DNA of 59,123 bases from Actinobacillus sp. (GTDB lineage Bacteria > Pseudomonadota > Gammaproteobacteria > Enterobacterales > Pasteurellaceae), in NCBI GenBank assembly GCA_020026055.1, contig JAHHRA010000012.1, forward strand, positions 1 through 59,123. The letters run 5' to 3'. The notes under the pieces were generated by a model that was not told the origin of the DNA, searched no databases, and saw only the letters and a program-made list of their open reading frames with translations. This document shows, in pieces, positions 34,198 through 42,621 of this stretch (position 1 is its first letter; each line of letters starts with the position of its first letter). The translations under genes and the position numbers were made by a program.

Positions 34198-34271
34198 GAG
34201 AATTTTTTATCCCTCTTATTTTCAGTAAAATACACTGAGTGAAGTTTGAACTTTATCAGCAGGCGAATAAA

Positions 34272-35492
34272 ATGAAAAATTTGCAAAATAAAAATATTAT
34301 TATTGGTATAACCGCAGGGATTGCTGCGTATAAAACGATTGATTTGATTAGACTTCTAAGAAAATCACAAGCAAATGTGCGAGTAGTAATGACAGAAGCT
34401 GCTAAAGCCTTTATTACACCCTTAACTTTACAAGCTATCTCAGGGAATCAAATTGCTGAAAGCTTATTAGACTCTAATGCAGAATTAGCAATGGGACATA
34501 TTGAGTTAGCTAAATGGGCAGATGCGGTGGTAATTGCCCCTGCAACAGCGGATTTTATTGCTCGTATTCGTGTAGGAATGGCAAATGATTTGCTTTCTAC
34601 TCTTTGCCTTGCAACAGCAGCACCGATTTTAATTGCACCTGCGATGAATCAGCAGATGTATTATCAAACTATTACTCAAGATAATCTCCAAGCTTTGCAA
34701 GCTCGTGGTGTGCAATGTGTTGGACCCAATACGGGGGAGCAAGCATGTGGTGATATTGGTGCAGGACGAATGAGTGAGCCTACTGAGATTTTGTTCGCTA
34801 TTAATAACTTGTTTACTCCTCAAGATTGTGTAGGATTGAGTGTGTTAATCACTGCAGGGGCAACTCAAGAAGCCTTAGATCCTGTGCGGTTTTTGACTAA
34901 TCATAGTTCTGGGAAAATGGGTTTTGCTTTAGCTGAAAATTTTGCTCAACGTGGGGCAACAGTGACAGTTGTTGCAGGTGCAGTGAATTTGACCACACCG
35001 ATGGGAGTTAAGCGAATTGACATTATCAGTGCGAACGATATGCTAAACGTTGTCCAAACTGAAGTTGCACGACACAATATTTTTATCGCATGTGCAGCTG
35101 TAGCAGACTTTAGACCTGCACAAGTTAGCCCTCAGAAAATGAAAAAAAATCCTATGGTTTCTAAGGAGACAATGACGTTAAAATTAGTCAGAAATCCTGA
35201 TATTGTGACGACTATTGCTGCAATGACAAAAAATCGCCCTTTTGTTGTCGGCTTTGCTGCAGAAACGCAGAATGTAGTAGCCTATGCCAAAGAAAAACTG
35301 TTGCGTAAAAATTTAGATATGATTTGTGCAAATGATGTATCAGAAGGGAAGGGATTTAATCAAGAACAAAATGCGTTACATATTTTTTGGAAAATAGGAC
35401 AGGAGATCTTTGAAAAACCGCTACATTTGACTACTAAAAAGCAACTTGGACGCGATATCGTTGATCTCATTTTAATGCAGTTAAATCGATAA
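34272..35492 (+). CDS. coaBC: Bifunctional CoaBC (coenzyme A biosynthesis)
   Basis: A 406-residue flavoprotein, the E. coli length. The N-terminal CoaC domain decarboxylates phosphopantothenoylcysteine (IIIGITAGIAAYKTIDLIR, catalytic His in MGHIELAKWAD, and PAMNQQMY); the C-terminal CoaB domain joins cysteine to phosphopantothenate (ITAGATQEALDPVRFLTNHSSGKMG). I prefer the ATG at 34272, with AGG upstream, over the GTG at 34239. It diverges from radC. Downstream, dut and slmA would be expected, but the genome is rearranged here. Confidence 0.96.
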   Translation: MKNLQNKNIIIGITAGIAAYKTIDLIRLLRKSQANVRVVMTEAAKAFITPLTLQAISGNQIAESLLDSNAELAMGHIELAKWADAVVIAPATADFIARIRVGMANDLLSTLCLATAAPILIAPAMNQQMYYQTITQDNLQALQARGVQCVGPNTGEQACGDIGAGRMSEPTEILFAINNLFTPQDCVGLSVLITAGATQEALDPVRFLTNHSSGKMGFALAENFAQRGATVTVVAGAVNLTTPMGVKRIDIISANDMLNVVQTEVARHNIFIACAAVADFRPAQVSPQKMKKNPMVSKETMTLKLVRNPDIVTTIAAMTKNRPFVVGFAAETQNVVAYAKEKLLRKNLDMICANDVSEGKGFNQEQNALHIFWKIGQEIFEKPLHLTTKKQLGRDIVDLILMQLNR

Positions 35493-35506
35493 GAACATTA
35501 TGATTG

Positions 35507-35566
35507 ACGCCTTGATTTTCAAAAATATTTTCTTGAATTTGAAAAAATTTCTGAAAATTAAGGCGT
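35507..35566. repeat. Dispersed palindromic repeat, copy 4 (after coaBC)
   Basis: ACGCCTTGATTTTCA and TGAAAATTAAGGCGT form the outer arms; between them are 30 A/T-rich bases with TTTTCTTGAATTTGAAAAAATTTC, which can form an inner stem. The arms match the family ends; the centre is longer than in copies 1 and 3. It begins 14 bases after the coaBC stop. Confidence 0.65.
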
Positions 35567-35618
35567 ATTATCGTTCCTTTTAAGTGATTCATTTAGAAAA
35601 AGAGTATCCATTTTGCAA

Positions 35619-35672
35619 ATGGCGTTTTTTAAATTAAAAACTTTTATATTTTTGTTAGGATTATTGCTCTAA
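35619..35672 (+). pseudogene. Truncated start of a secreted protein
   Basis: A 17-codon frame, MAFFKLKTFIFLLGLLL then stop, looks like the front of a signal peptide with nothing after it. It lies at the left edge of the gene-remnant region. It may be a chance frame, but the charge and hydrophobic pattern fit a broken exported protein. Confidence 0.3.
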
Positions 35673-35695
35673 ACTAATAAATTTCATCTAATTAG

Positions 35696-35923
35696 CTTGA
35701 ATACTTCAACTTCGTTGAAGCAATAAAACGAAAGAAAGTCGTGAGGAATCGCCTCCTTAATAACTGTGCAGAATATGATGCCGTAAATAAAGCATTGGAA
35801 GAAAGAAGTGGAAGTATGGACAATATAGATGTTTATACAGTACATGTTGCAACGAGTGAACTTATAGAAAGGTATCCCAATTGCAAAATATCAACAGAAG
35901 GAACAAATGCATATAGTGATTAA
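35696..35923 (+). pseudogene. Remnant of a YwqJ-like deaminase toxin domain
   Basis: An open frame of 75 codons bounded by stops, with GTG (35741) as its only usual start. RNRLLNNCAEYDAVNKAL fits the first zinc/catalytic motif (NCAE) of the YwqJ-type deaminase toxins found at the C-termini of polymorphic secreted toxins. NIDVYTV follows, then ERYPNCKIST, where these domains have a CxxC zinc pair: the first Cys is Tyr (TAT for TGT). No delivery domain, signal or intact upstream gene is present. It reads as an orphan, inactivated toxin tip. The family name is from recalled motifs, not a search. Confidence 0.55.
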
Positions 35924-35935
35924 AAAATACAGAGT

Positions 35936-36137
35936 ATGGATTTTAAACAATATTTAAAAGAAAACTACGATTGAAGAGGTGATAGGATAAAGCGAAAATG
36001 AAATCGTAGAATTATATAAAAAGGGGAAATATATTAATCCACTAAACGAAATAGTTAAATTTGCTTCTCTTTATAATATGAATTTACAATTCAATAATAA
36101 TGAGATAGGTTTTAATCTAAAAAGAGTTATAAAATAA
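35936..36137 (+). pseudogene. Frameshifted remnant, probable immunity gene
   Basis: MDFKQYLKENYD opens at 35936 and stops; a second frame gives IEEVIG, a stop, then SENEIVELYKKGKYINPLN and on to a stop at 36137, 46 codons in all. The pieces follow each other like one protein of about 66 residues broken by a frameshift and a stop. It starts 13 bases after the deaminase remnant, where an immunity gene would sit. I do not recognise a named family, so the role rests on position. Confidence 0.42.
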
Positions 36138-36187
36138 CCTTTATTATTTATGTTATGAACAACTTTGTAATCTACTAAATATTTCGA

Positions 36188-36283
36188 ATGTTATTCTATT
36201 TTGCTGAAATAGAAAATGGTTATACAGATCTTGTTTGCGATAATAAAAAGAACATTTGCATTTTTTCAATTGATCTCTATTAA
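36188..36283 (+). pseudogene. Possible second immunity-gene fragment
   Basis: A 31-codon frame, MLFYFAEIENGYTDLVCD and on to IFSIDLY. The acidic, aromatic pattern is reminiscent of small immunity proteins, but it is too short to assign. No ribosome site is seen. It could be chance; the neighbouring remnants make a decayed gene more likely. Confidence 0.28.
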
Positions 36284-36405
36284 AGATATTATATGTTATT
36301 TACTTTATCACATTGTATTACTGCAATAAGAAATTAACAGGAAAACGTAAGAAGATAGGGATAGATAGTGACTAAGTTTCAATGTAATGACAAAATATAG
36401 CAAAA

Positions 36406-36442
36406 GCCACTATATGATGAATATAGTATTTCATATAGTGGC
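36406..36442 (-). terminator. Hairpin, likely terminator after crp
   Basis: Perfect 12-base arms GCCACTATATGA and TCATATAGTGGC around a 13-base A/T-rich loop. On the minus strand it is followed by TTTTGC. It is about 100 bases beyond the crp stop and is the right boundary of the remnant region. The short T run makes it weaker than the other terminators listed. Confidence 0.55.
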
Positions 36443-36542
36443 AATAGTTTTCTTGATAGTATTTCCTAAAAGAAAAAAGGATTCTCAAATTAAAAATGTT
36501 TAGGTGTTATTATTGGGAGGATTTAAATTCTTATAGTTAAAT

Positions 36543-37235
36543 TCATCTTGTACCACGGATAACAATTGTTTTTCCATGAGCAGATATAAGGTTATCTTTT
36601 TCCAACATTTTTAAAACTCTGCCGACAGTTTCTCGTGAACAACCTACCATTTGTCCAATTTCTTGACGAGTGATCTTAATTTGCATACCGTCGGGATGTG
36701 TGAGGGCATCTGGCATTTTAGCAAGATTTAATAAAGTTTGAGCAATACGACCAGTCACATCTAGAAAAGCAAGATTACTCGCTTGTTTTGAAGTGTTGTG
36801 AAGACGATGAGAAAGCTGTTTAGTCAGAAGCATCAAAATTTGGGGGTTGATGTTGATAAGTTGTAAGAATTTGCGATAAGAGATCTCTGCAATCTGGCAA
36901 GATGTGCGTGCTTTGACACAAGCAGTACGTATAGCATCTTTATCAAAAAGCCCTGCCTCTCCAAAAAACTCATTATCGCTAAGATAAGAAAGGATCATTT
37001 CTTTTCCCTCTTCATCTTTTATCATTACAACGACAGTACCGTGGATGACATAATAAAGTGTATCTGCTTTTTCGCCTGCATAAATTAGTGTACTTTTTTC
37101 AGCGTATTTACGAATATGACAATGAGAAAGAAACCAATCAAGTGTTGGGTCAAGAGATCTCATATTTTCTTTCATGTCTGTCTGTGCTATTTGTTCGACA
37201 TTTGGAAATATTGATTTTACGTAGATATTCGACAT
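36543..37235 (-). CDS. crp: cAMP receptor protein (CRP)
   Basis: A 230-residue global regulator, with about 20 extra N-terminal residues relative to E. coli. cAMP-pocket residues are Gly92-Glu93 (FFGEAGLF), Arg103 and Thr104 (Ser83 in E. coli), and Thr148-Ser149 (HNTSKQ). The activating-region-1 loop THPDGMQIK is intact and the recognition helix lies in GCSRETVGRVLKMLE. With Sxy it controls CRP-S competence genes, so it is linked to the sites at 240 and 34176. It is 8 bases downstream of yheU in dut-yheU-crp. The flanking remnants suggest rearrangement. Confidence 0.95.
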   Translation of the reverse strand: MSNIYVKSIFPNVEQIAQTDMKENMRSLDPTLDWFLSHCHIRKYAEKSTLIYAGEKADTLYYVIHGTVVVMIKDEEGKEMILSYLSDNEFFGEAGLFDKDAIRTACVKARTSCQIAEISYRKFLQLININPQILMLLTKQLSHRLHNTSKQASNLAFLDVTGRIAQTLLNLAKMPDALTHPDGMQIKITRQEIGQMVGCSRETVGRVLKMLEKDNLISAHGKTIVIRGTR

Positions 37236-37243
37236 AAGGCGTC

Positions 37244-37462
37244 CTATTTATCGAGATAAGTATGCGGTTTTATGTCAAAAGTTTGATGCAGTTCAGACCA
37301 GAAAATAACTGCCTTCCCTTGTTTGATTTGTTGTAATAAATTTTCTCTTTTTTCGCTCAAAGAAAATTCTTCCAAACCATAATCCGTCCCTTCCCTGAGA
37401 ATAAAACTTTCAACTAGATTAATGAGTGTATCTTCTTTTAAACTTTGCCAAGGAATGAGCAA
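37244..37462 (-). CDS. yheU: YheU family protein (UPF0270)
   Basis: A 72-residue cytoplasmic protein starting MLIPWQSLKEDTLINLVESFILREGTDYG, which is the UPF0270 pattern, ending with helices over LSEKRENLLQQIKQGKAVIFWSE. The function is unknown. It lies 20 bases after dut and 8 bases before crp. In H. influenzae the homologue sits beside crp and slmA; slmA is absent from this spacer. Confidence 0.9.
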   Translation of the reverse strand: MLIPWQSLKEDTLINLVESFILREGTDYGLEEFSLSEKRENLLQQIKQGKAVIFWSELHQTFDIKPHTYLDK

Positions 37463-37482
37463 TTTTATTCCCCTCGTTTGGG

Positions 37483-37938
37483 TTAAGCTTTTCCTGAGTG
37501 TCCAAAACCGCCTGTACCGCGGTCAGTTGCTTGAAATTCATCCACAATATTAAAATTTGCTTGAATAATTGGGAGAAAAACAAGTTGGGCGACACGATCC
37601 CCAACAGAAATTTTAAAGGGTTCATTGCTACGGTTCCATAAAGGCATCATTAGTGGTCCTTGATAATCAGAATCAATTAAACCAACTAAATTGCCTAATA
37701 CTATGCCATGTTTAGAACCAAGACCAGAACGAGGCAAGATTGTCGCACAAAGTGATGGATCACTGATATAAATAGCAAATCCTGCTGGAATAAGACGAGT
37801 TTCTTGTGGTTGAAGAATGATATCTTCTTCTACCATTGCTCGCAGATCTAAACCTGCGGATCCTGATGTTGCATAAGCAGGCAAAGGAAATTCTGTCCCT
37901 AAACGGTTATCTAAAATTTTAATATCAATATTTTTCAT
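37483..37938 (-). CDS. dut: Deoxyuridine triphosphatase
   Basis: A 151-residue trimeric dUTPase giving dUMP and keeping uracil out of DNA. Motifs: SAGLDLRA (I), PRSGLGSKHGIVLGN (II), GLIDSDYQGPL (III), RVAQLVF (IV) and RGTGGFGHSG (V). The start at 37938 has AAGG eight bases upstream; five extra codons exist upstream. It heads dut-yheU-crp. In E. coli dut follows coaBC on the same strand; here it faces coaBC. The 38-base-rich A/T spacer upstream to 38152 holds no gene. Confidence 0.96.
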   Translation of the reverse strand: MKNIDIKILDNRLGTEFPLPAYATSGSAGLDLRAMVEEDIILQPQETRLIPAGFAIYISDPSLCATILPRSGLGSKHGIVLGNLVGLIDSDYQGPLMMPLWNRSNEPFKISVGDRVAQLVFLPIIQANFNIVDEFQATDRGTGGFGHSGKA

Positions 37939-38152
37939 TATGCTACCTTTCAATTTAGACTTCGTTTTTATATGACAAAAAACCTGCTAAGTCTAGCATA
38001 GGCGTAAAGAGGAAAATAGGAAATTTTTAATATTTTTTATAAAATATACCATATTGAGCAAAAGTGATTTATTAAGTCTTGTTTTTTTTAGGGCGTTTTT
38101 TCTTTACTTAAATAAAGATAAATACTCGTTCATCAGCTAAACAAAAAACTTA

Positions 38153-38818
38153 TTATAAGCCCAAATCCGCTATCAATTTTCTTACTTCTTCATCATTTAA
38201 AACTTTATATTTTCCGTTTGGAATACCATCTAATGTCATTTCGCCTATGCTGTATCTAATTAATCTTAATGTGGGGTTGCCTACATGGGCTGTCATTCGT
38301 CTAATCTGGCGATTACGTCCTTCAGTAATATCAAGTCTTAGCCAAGTAGTAGGGATATTTTTACGTTTGCGAATAGGAGGGGTTCGTTCCCAAAGTATGA
38401 AAGGAGGAGGGATTATTTCAACTTTAGCAGGTAAAGTTTTGCCATCATTTAAAATGACACCTTGTCGCAAAGCTGTTAATGCTTCTTCCGATATTTCGCC
38501 TTCAACTTGCACAAAATACGTTTTAGTTAATTTAAATTTAGGGTTTGTAAGGCGATGTTGAATTTTACCATTATTAGTTAGTAGCAGTAATCCTTCACTA
38601 TCACGATCAAGCCTCCCTGTCGCGTAAACTGCTGGAATAGAAATAAAATCTTTTAAAGTTTTCCGCCCCTTTTCATCACTAAATTGTGTTAATACATCAA
38701 AAGGTTTATTAAATAAAATAATTTGAGTTTGGAGAGGTATTTCTTTTGAGAGTGTTTTCTTTTTTTTATGATTTAATTTAAAAAAACGATTTGTTTTAGA
38801 ATGAGAAGTTTTTAGCAT
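38153..38818 (-). CDS. rluE: 23S rRNA pseudouridine(2457) synthase
   Basis: A 221-residue RsuA-family enzyme, modifying U2457 in the peptidyl-transferase region. The catalytic aspartate is in GRLDRDSEGLLLL near residue 70. LFNKPFDVLTQFSDEKGRKTL, ERTPPIRKRKNIPT and EGRNRQIRRMTAHVGNPTLRLIR match RluE closely. No S4 domain precedes it, as in RluE. The N-terminal 20 residues are very Lys-rich. A single-gene unit, divergent from dnaE. Confidence 0.93.
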   Translation of the reverse strand: MLKTSHSKTNRFFKLNHKKKKTLSKEIPLQTQIILFNKPFDVLTQFSDEKGRKTLKDFISIPAVYATGRLDRDSEGLLLLTNNGKIQHRLTNPKFKLTKTYFVQVEGEISEEALTALRQGVILNDGKTLPAKVEIIPPPFILWERTPPIRKRKNIPTTWLRLDITEGRNRQIRRMTAHVGNPTLRLIRYSIGEMTLDGIPNGKYKVLNDEEVRKLIADLGL

Positions 38819-38986
38819 CTTTTATTTTCATTTAAGCAATAGATACGAAAGTTTAGCATTTTTTGCTAAGGTTTTATCTAAGTTAAATGTTCAAATAGAG
38901 TTAATGCTGTAAAATATTTACAAATCCCGTTAAAATGATCGCTTTTATATATTTTACTAATCCACACTGAAAAGGATCTTAATAAT

Positions 38987-41900
38987 ATGATTGCTCCACA
39001 TTTTGTGCATTTGCGTGTGCATAGTGATTTCTCAATGATCGATGGGTTGCCTAAAGTAAAACCTCTTGTTAAACACGCTGCTGCACAAAAAATGGTCGCT
39101 TTAGGATTGACGGATTTCATGAATTTCTGTGGATTAGTGAAATTTTATAGTGAATGTCTTAGTACAGGCATTAAACCAATTATCGGAGCAGATTTTAAAG
39201 TTAAAAGTGATTTGCTTGGTGAAAACTTTTTTGATTTAACATTGTATGCTAACAATAATGTAGGCTATCAGAATATTACATTGCTGCTCTCGAAAGCTTA
39301 TCAGCGTGGTTACACCGACTTTCCTTATATCGATCAAGAATGGTTAATTGAACACCAAGAAGGTGTGATTATTTTATCGGGAGGAAAAAATGGTGATATT
39401 GGGCAACTCTTGTTGCGTAGTCGTGTGGAGGACGGATTGCTTGAGCAAGCAGTCACCTTCTATAAAACTCATTTCGCTGATCGCTTTTATTTAAGTTTAA
39501 GCCGTACGGGTAAGACTGACGAAGAAAGTTACATCCAAGCAGCATTGACTTTAGCGAAAACACAGCACTTACCTGTAGTCGCAGTAAATGATGTGTGTTT
39601 TTTAGAAGCGAGTGAATTTGACGCCCACGAAATCCGAGTCGCTATTCACGATGGTTTTACTCTCGATGACCCAAAACGACCTAAAAATTATACTGCTCAG
39701 CAATATTTTCGAACTGAAGCAGAGATGTGCGAACTTTTTGCGGATATCCCAAGTGCATTAGAAAACACAGTCAAAATTGCTGAACGTTGTAATGTGACTT
39801 TGCATCTTGGGGAATATTTTTTACCGCAATTCCCAACGGGTGAAATGACGACAGAAGATTTTTTGATCCAAAAGGCTAAAGCAGGGTTAGAAGAGCGGCT
39901 ACAAATGCTTTTTCCTAATGAAGTTGAACGCCAAGTTAAACGTGGTGAATATGATGAACGCTTAGCAGTTGAGCTTGATGTGATCAATCAAATGGGCTTC
40001 CCTGGCTACTTTTTGATTGTCATGGAATTTATTCAATGGTCGAAAGATAACGATATTCCTGTAGGACCTGGGCGAGGTTCTGGCGCAGGTTCGTTAGTAG
40101 CGTATGCATTAAAAATTACAGATTTGGATCCATTAGAATTTGATTTGCTGTTCGAGCGTTTTTTGAATCCAGAACGAGTATCTATGCCTGATTTTGATGT
40201 GGATTTTTGTATGGATGGTCGTGATCGAGTGATTGAACATGTTGCTGAAACTTATGGTCGTGGTGCTGTTTCACAGATCATTACTTTTGGAACGATGGCG
40301 GCTAAAGCGGTTATTCGTGATGTAGGAAGAGTGTTAGGACACGCTTATAGCTTTGTGGATCGTATTTCAAAACTTATCCCAATAGAGCCAGGGATGACTC
40401 TCGAAAAAGCTTTTGCAACTGAGCCAAAATTACTTGAAATTTACGAAAGTGATGAAGAAGTTAAAGCTTTGATTGATATGGCTCGCCAATTAGAAGGCGT
40501 TACTCGCAATGCGGGGAAACATGCTGGTGGCGTAGTTATTGCTCCACATTTAATTACTGATTTCTCTCCTCTTTATTGCGACAACGAAGGTAAACACCCT
40601 GTTACTCACTTTGATAAAAATGATGTTGAATACGCAGGATTAGTAAAATTTGACTTTTTAGGACTTCGCACTTTAACTATTATTAAGTGGGCATTGGATA
40701 TGATTAACTCTCGTCTCATCGCACAGAATAAACCGCCCGTGAACATTAATCAGATCCCACTTAATGATCCCAAAGCTTTTGAGTTATTGCTAAAAGCTGA
40801 AACTACAGCGGTATTCCAACTGGAATCTCGTGGAATGAAGGATTTAATTAAACGTTTACGCCCTGACTGCTTTGAAGATATCATCGCATTAGTTGCTCTT
40901 TTCCGTCCAGGTCCTTTGCAGTCAGGAATGGTGGATAACTTTATTCGACGCAAACATGGTAAAGAAGAGATTTCTTATCCTGATGCAGAGTATCAACATA
41001 TTTCACTAAAACCTATTCTTGAACCAACTTATGGCATCATATTGTATCAAGAACAAGTAATGCAGATTGCACAAGTTTTAGCAGGCTATACTTTAGGTGG
41101 TGCAGATCTTTTACGTCGTGCAATGGGCAAGAAAAAACCAGAAGAGATGGCAAAACAACGTAGTGTATTCAAAGCAGGAGCAGAACAAAATAATATTGAC
41201 GGCGAATTAGCGATGAAAATTTTTGACTTAGTGGAAAAGTTCGCAGGTTACGGTTTTAATAAATCGCATTCTGCGGCTTATGCACTAGTTTCTTATCAAA
41301 CATTGTGGTTAAAAGCACATTATCCAGCTGAATTTATGGCAGCAGTAATGACCTCTGAAATGGATAATACCGATAAGATCGTAGGGCTTTATGATGAATG
41401 CCTGCGCATGGGGTTAACTGTTGTGCCGCCTGATATTAATACGAGTAAACATCAATTTACAGTTAATGAGAAAGATGAAATCGTTTATGGAATCGGGGCA
41501 ATAAAAGGTGTTGGCGAAGCTCCTATCGCAGCGATCGTTAAAGTGCGAAAAGAAAGTGGTTTCTTTAAAGATTTATTTGATCTTTGTGCTCGTGTAGATT
41601 TAAAACGCGTTAACCGCCGTACTTTTGAAAGTCTTATTAAATCAGGAGCTTTTGATAAACTTGGACCACATCGTGCTGCTTTGGCAAAAAACTTAGAAGA
41701 TGCGTTAAAAGCGGCGGATCAACATGCTAAAGATGAAGATATTGGGCAAGGTGATATGTTTGGTGTATTGACGGATAGACCAGAAGATGTTGAGACTAAA
41801 TATGCAAATACGCCGAAATGGACAGAACATCAGATTTTAGAAGGAGAACGTGAAACGTTAGGGCTTTATCTTAGCGGACATCCTATTAGTCGTTATTTAC

Positions 41901-42472
41901 CAGAGCTTGAACACTACAGCAGTGCAAGGTTGAAAGAGTTAACTCCCAGCCGTCGTGGACAGATGAATGTTGCTTGTGGATTAGTGGTAAATTTCCGTGT
42001 AGCGACTACCAAAAAAGGTAATCGCATCGGTATTGCTACTCTTGACGATCGTTCTGGTCATTTAGATATCACTTTATTTGGTGAAGCATTAGATAAAAAT
42101 TTGGATAAAATTGCAAAAGATAAAATTATCGTTTGTACAGGGCAAATTAGTTTTGATGAATTTAGCCAAACGTTGCGTATGAATGTTCGTGATGTGATGT
42201 CATTAGAAGAAGCTCGAGTAAATCGTGCTAATCATTTAGCAATAAGCCTCTCACAAGAAAAAATCACTCCAGCTTTATTACACCAATTAAAAGACATTAT
42301 TCAACCTTATTGTGGTGGCACCTTACCCATTCAGCTTTATTACCACAGTCCGCAAGGCAATGCTCTTATCAAATTTGGCGTACAATGGGCAGTGAATCCA
42401 CAAGATAAGTTAATAAATGCATTGATGGCATTGTTAGGGGCTGAAGCAGTTGAGTTAGTGTTTAGAGACTAA
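38987..42472 (+). CDS. dnaE: DNA polymerase III subunit alpha
   Basis: A 1161-residue replicative polymerase (E. coli 1160). A PHP domain begins HLRVHSDFSMIDGLP; the palm has catalytic aspartates near 402 and 404 in PDFDVDFCMDGRD and a third near 555. GPGRGSGAGSLVAYAL, FNKSHSAAYALVSYQT, a helix-hairpin-helix, and an OB domain (VACGLVVNFRVATTKKG) follow, with a tau-binding C-terminus. AAGG precedes the ATG. The spacer to recO is 149 bases and carries a half copy of the palindromic repeat. Confidence 0.98.
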   Translation: MIAPHFVHLRVHSDFSMIDGLPKVKPLVKHAAAQKMVALGLTDFMNFCGLVKFYSECLSTGIKPIIGADFKVKSDLLGENFFDLTLYANNNVGYQNITLLLSKAYQRGYTDFPYIDQEWLIEHQEGVIILSGGKNGDIGQLLLRSRVEDGLLEQAVTFYKTHFADRFYLSLSRTGKTDEESYIQAALTLAKTQHLPVVAVNDVCFLEASEFDAHEIRVAIHDGFTLDDPKRPKNYTAQQYFRTEAEMCELFADIPSALENTVKIAERCNVTLHLGEYFLPQFPTGEMTTEDFLIQKAKAGLEERLQMLFPNEVERQVKRGEYDERLAVELDVINQMGFPGYFLIVMEFIQWSKDNDIPVGPGRGSGAGSLVAYALKITDLDPLEFDLLFERFLNPERVSMPDFDVDFCMDGRDRVIEHVAETYGRGAVSQIITFGTMAAKAVIRDVGRVLGHAYSFVDRISKLIPIEPGMTLEKAFATEPKLLEIYESDEEVKALIDMARQLEGVTRNAGKHAGGVVIAPHLITDFSPLYCDNEGKHPVTHFDKNDVEYAGLVKFDFLGLRTLTIIKWALDMINSRLIAQNKPPVNINQIPLNDPKAFELLLKAETTAVFQLESRGMKDLIKRLRPDCFEDIIALVALFRPGPLQSGMVDNFIRRKHGKEEISYPDAEYQHISLKPILEPTYGIILYQEQVMQIAQVLAGYTLGGADLLRRAMGKKKPEEMAKQRSVFKAGAEQNNIDGELAMKIFDLVEKFAGYGFNKSHSAAYALVSYQTLWLKAHYPAEFMAAVMTSEMDNTDKIVGLYDECLRMGLTVVPPDINTSKHQFTVNEKDEIVYGIGAIKGVGEAPIAAIVKVRKESGFFKDLFDLCARVDLKRVNRRTFESLIKSGAFDKLGPHRAALAKNLEDALKAADQHAKDEDIGQGDMFGVLTDRPEDVETKYANTPKWTEHQILEGERETLGLYLSGHPISRYLPELEHYSSARLKELTPSRRGQMNVACGLVVNFRVATTKKGNRIGIATLDDRSGHLDITLFGEALDKNLDKIAKDKIIVCTGQISFDEFSQTLRMNVRDVMSLEEARVNRANHLAISLSQEKITPALLHQLKDIIQPYCGGTLPIQLYYHSPQGNALIKFGVQWAVNPQDKLINALMALLGAEAVELVFRD

Positions 42473-42577
42473 AAATGCTGATTTACACCACAGAATTTTT
42501 ATCCTTCTATGTTAGCAAGAAAGTGAGTGACTATTAGCGAAAACTGATGGAATTAACAACAAAGTATAAAAAAGCTC

Positions 42578-42607
42578 ACGCCCCCAAAATCAAAAAATTT
42601 ATTCTTA
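42578..42607. repeat. Half copy of the dispersed palindromic repeat (before recO)
   Basis: ACGCCCCCAAAATCAA then AAAATTTATTCTTA: the left arm is well kept and the right arm is lost. GCAAGAAA at 42515-42522 again lies upstream. It ends 14 bases before the recO start, so the recO ribosome site directly follows what was the repeat centre. Confidence 0.55.
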
Positions 42608-42621
42608 ATAGGTAAACGACG

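Noticed and set aside
34239..34271. GTG start for coaBC
   Set aside because: The ATG at 34272 gives the standard 406 residues and has a ribosome site.
38077..38096. Further right-half copy of the palindromic repeat (TCTTG, T run, AGGGCGT)
   Set aside because: The match is short and inside a T-rich run; it may be chance.
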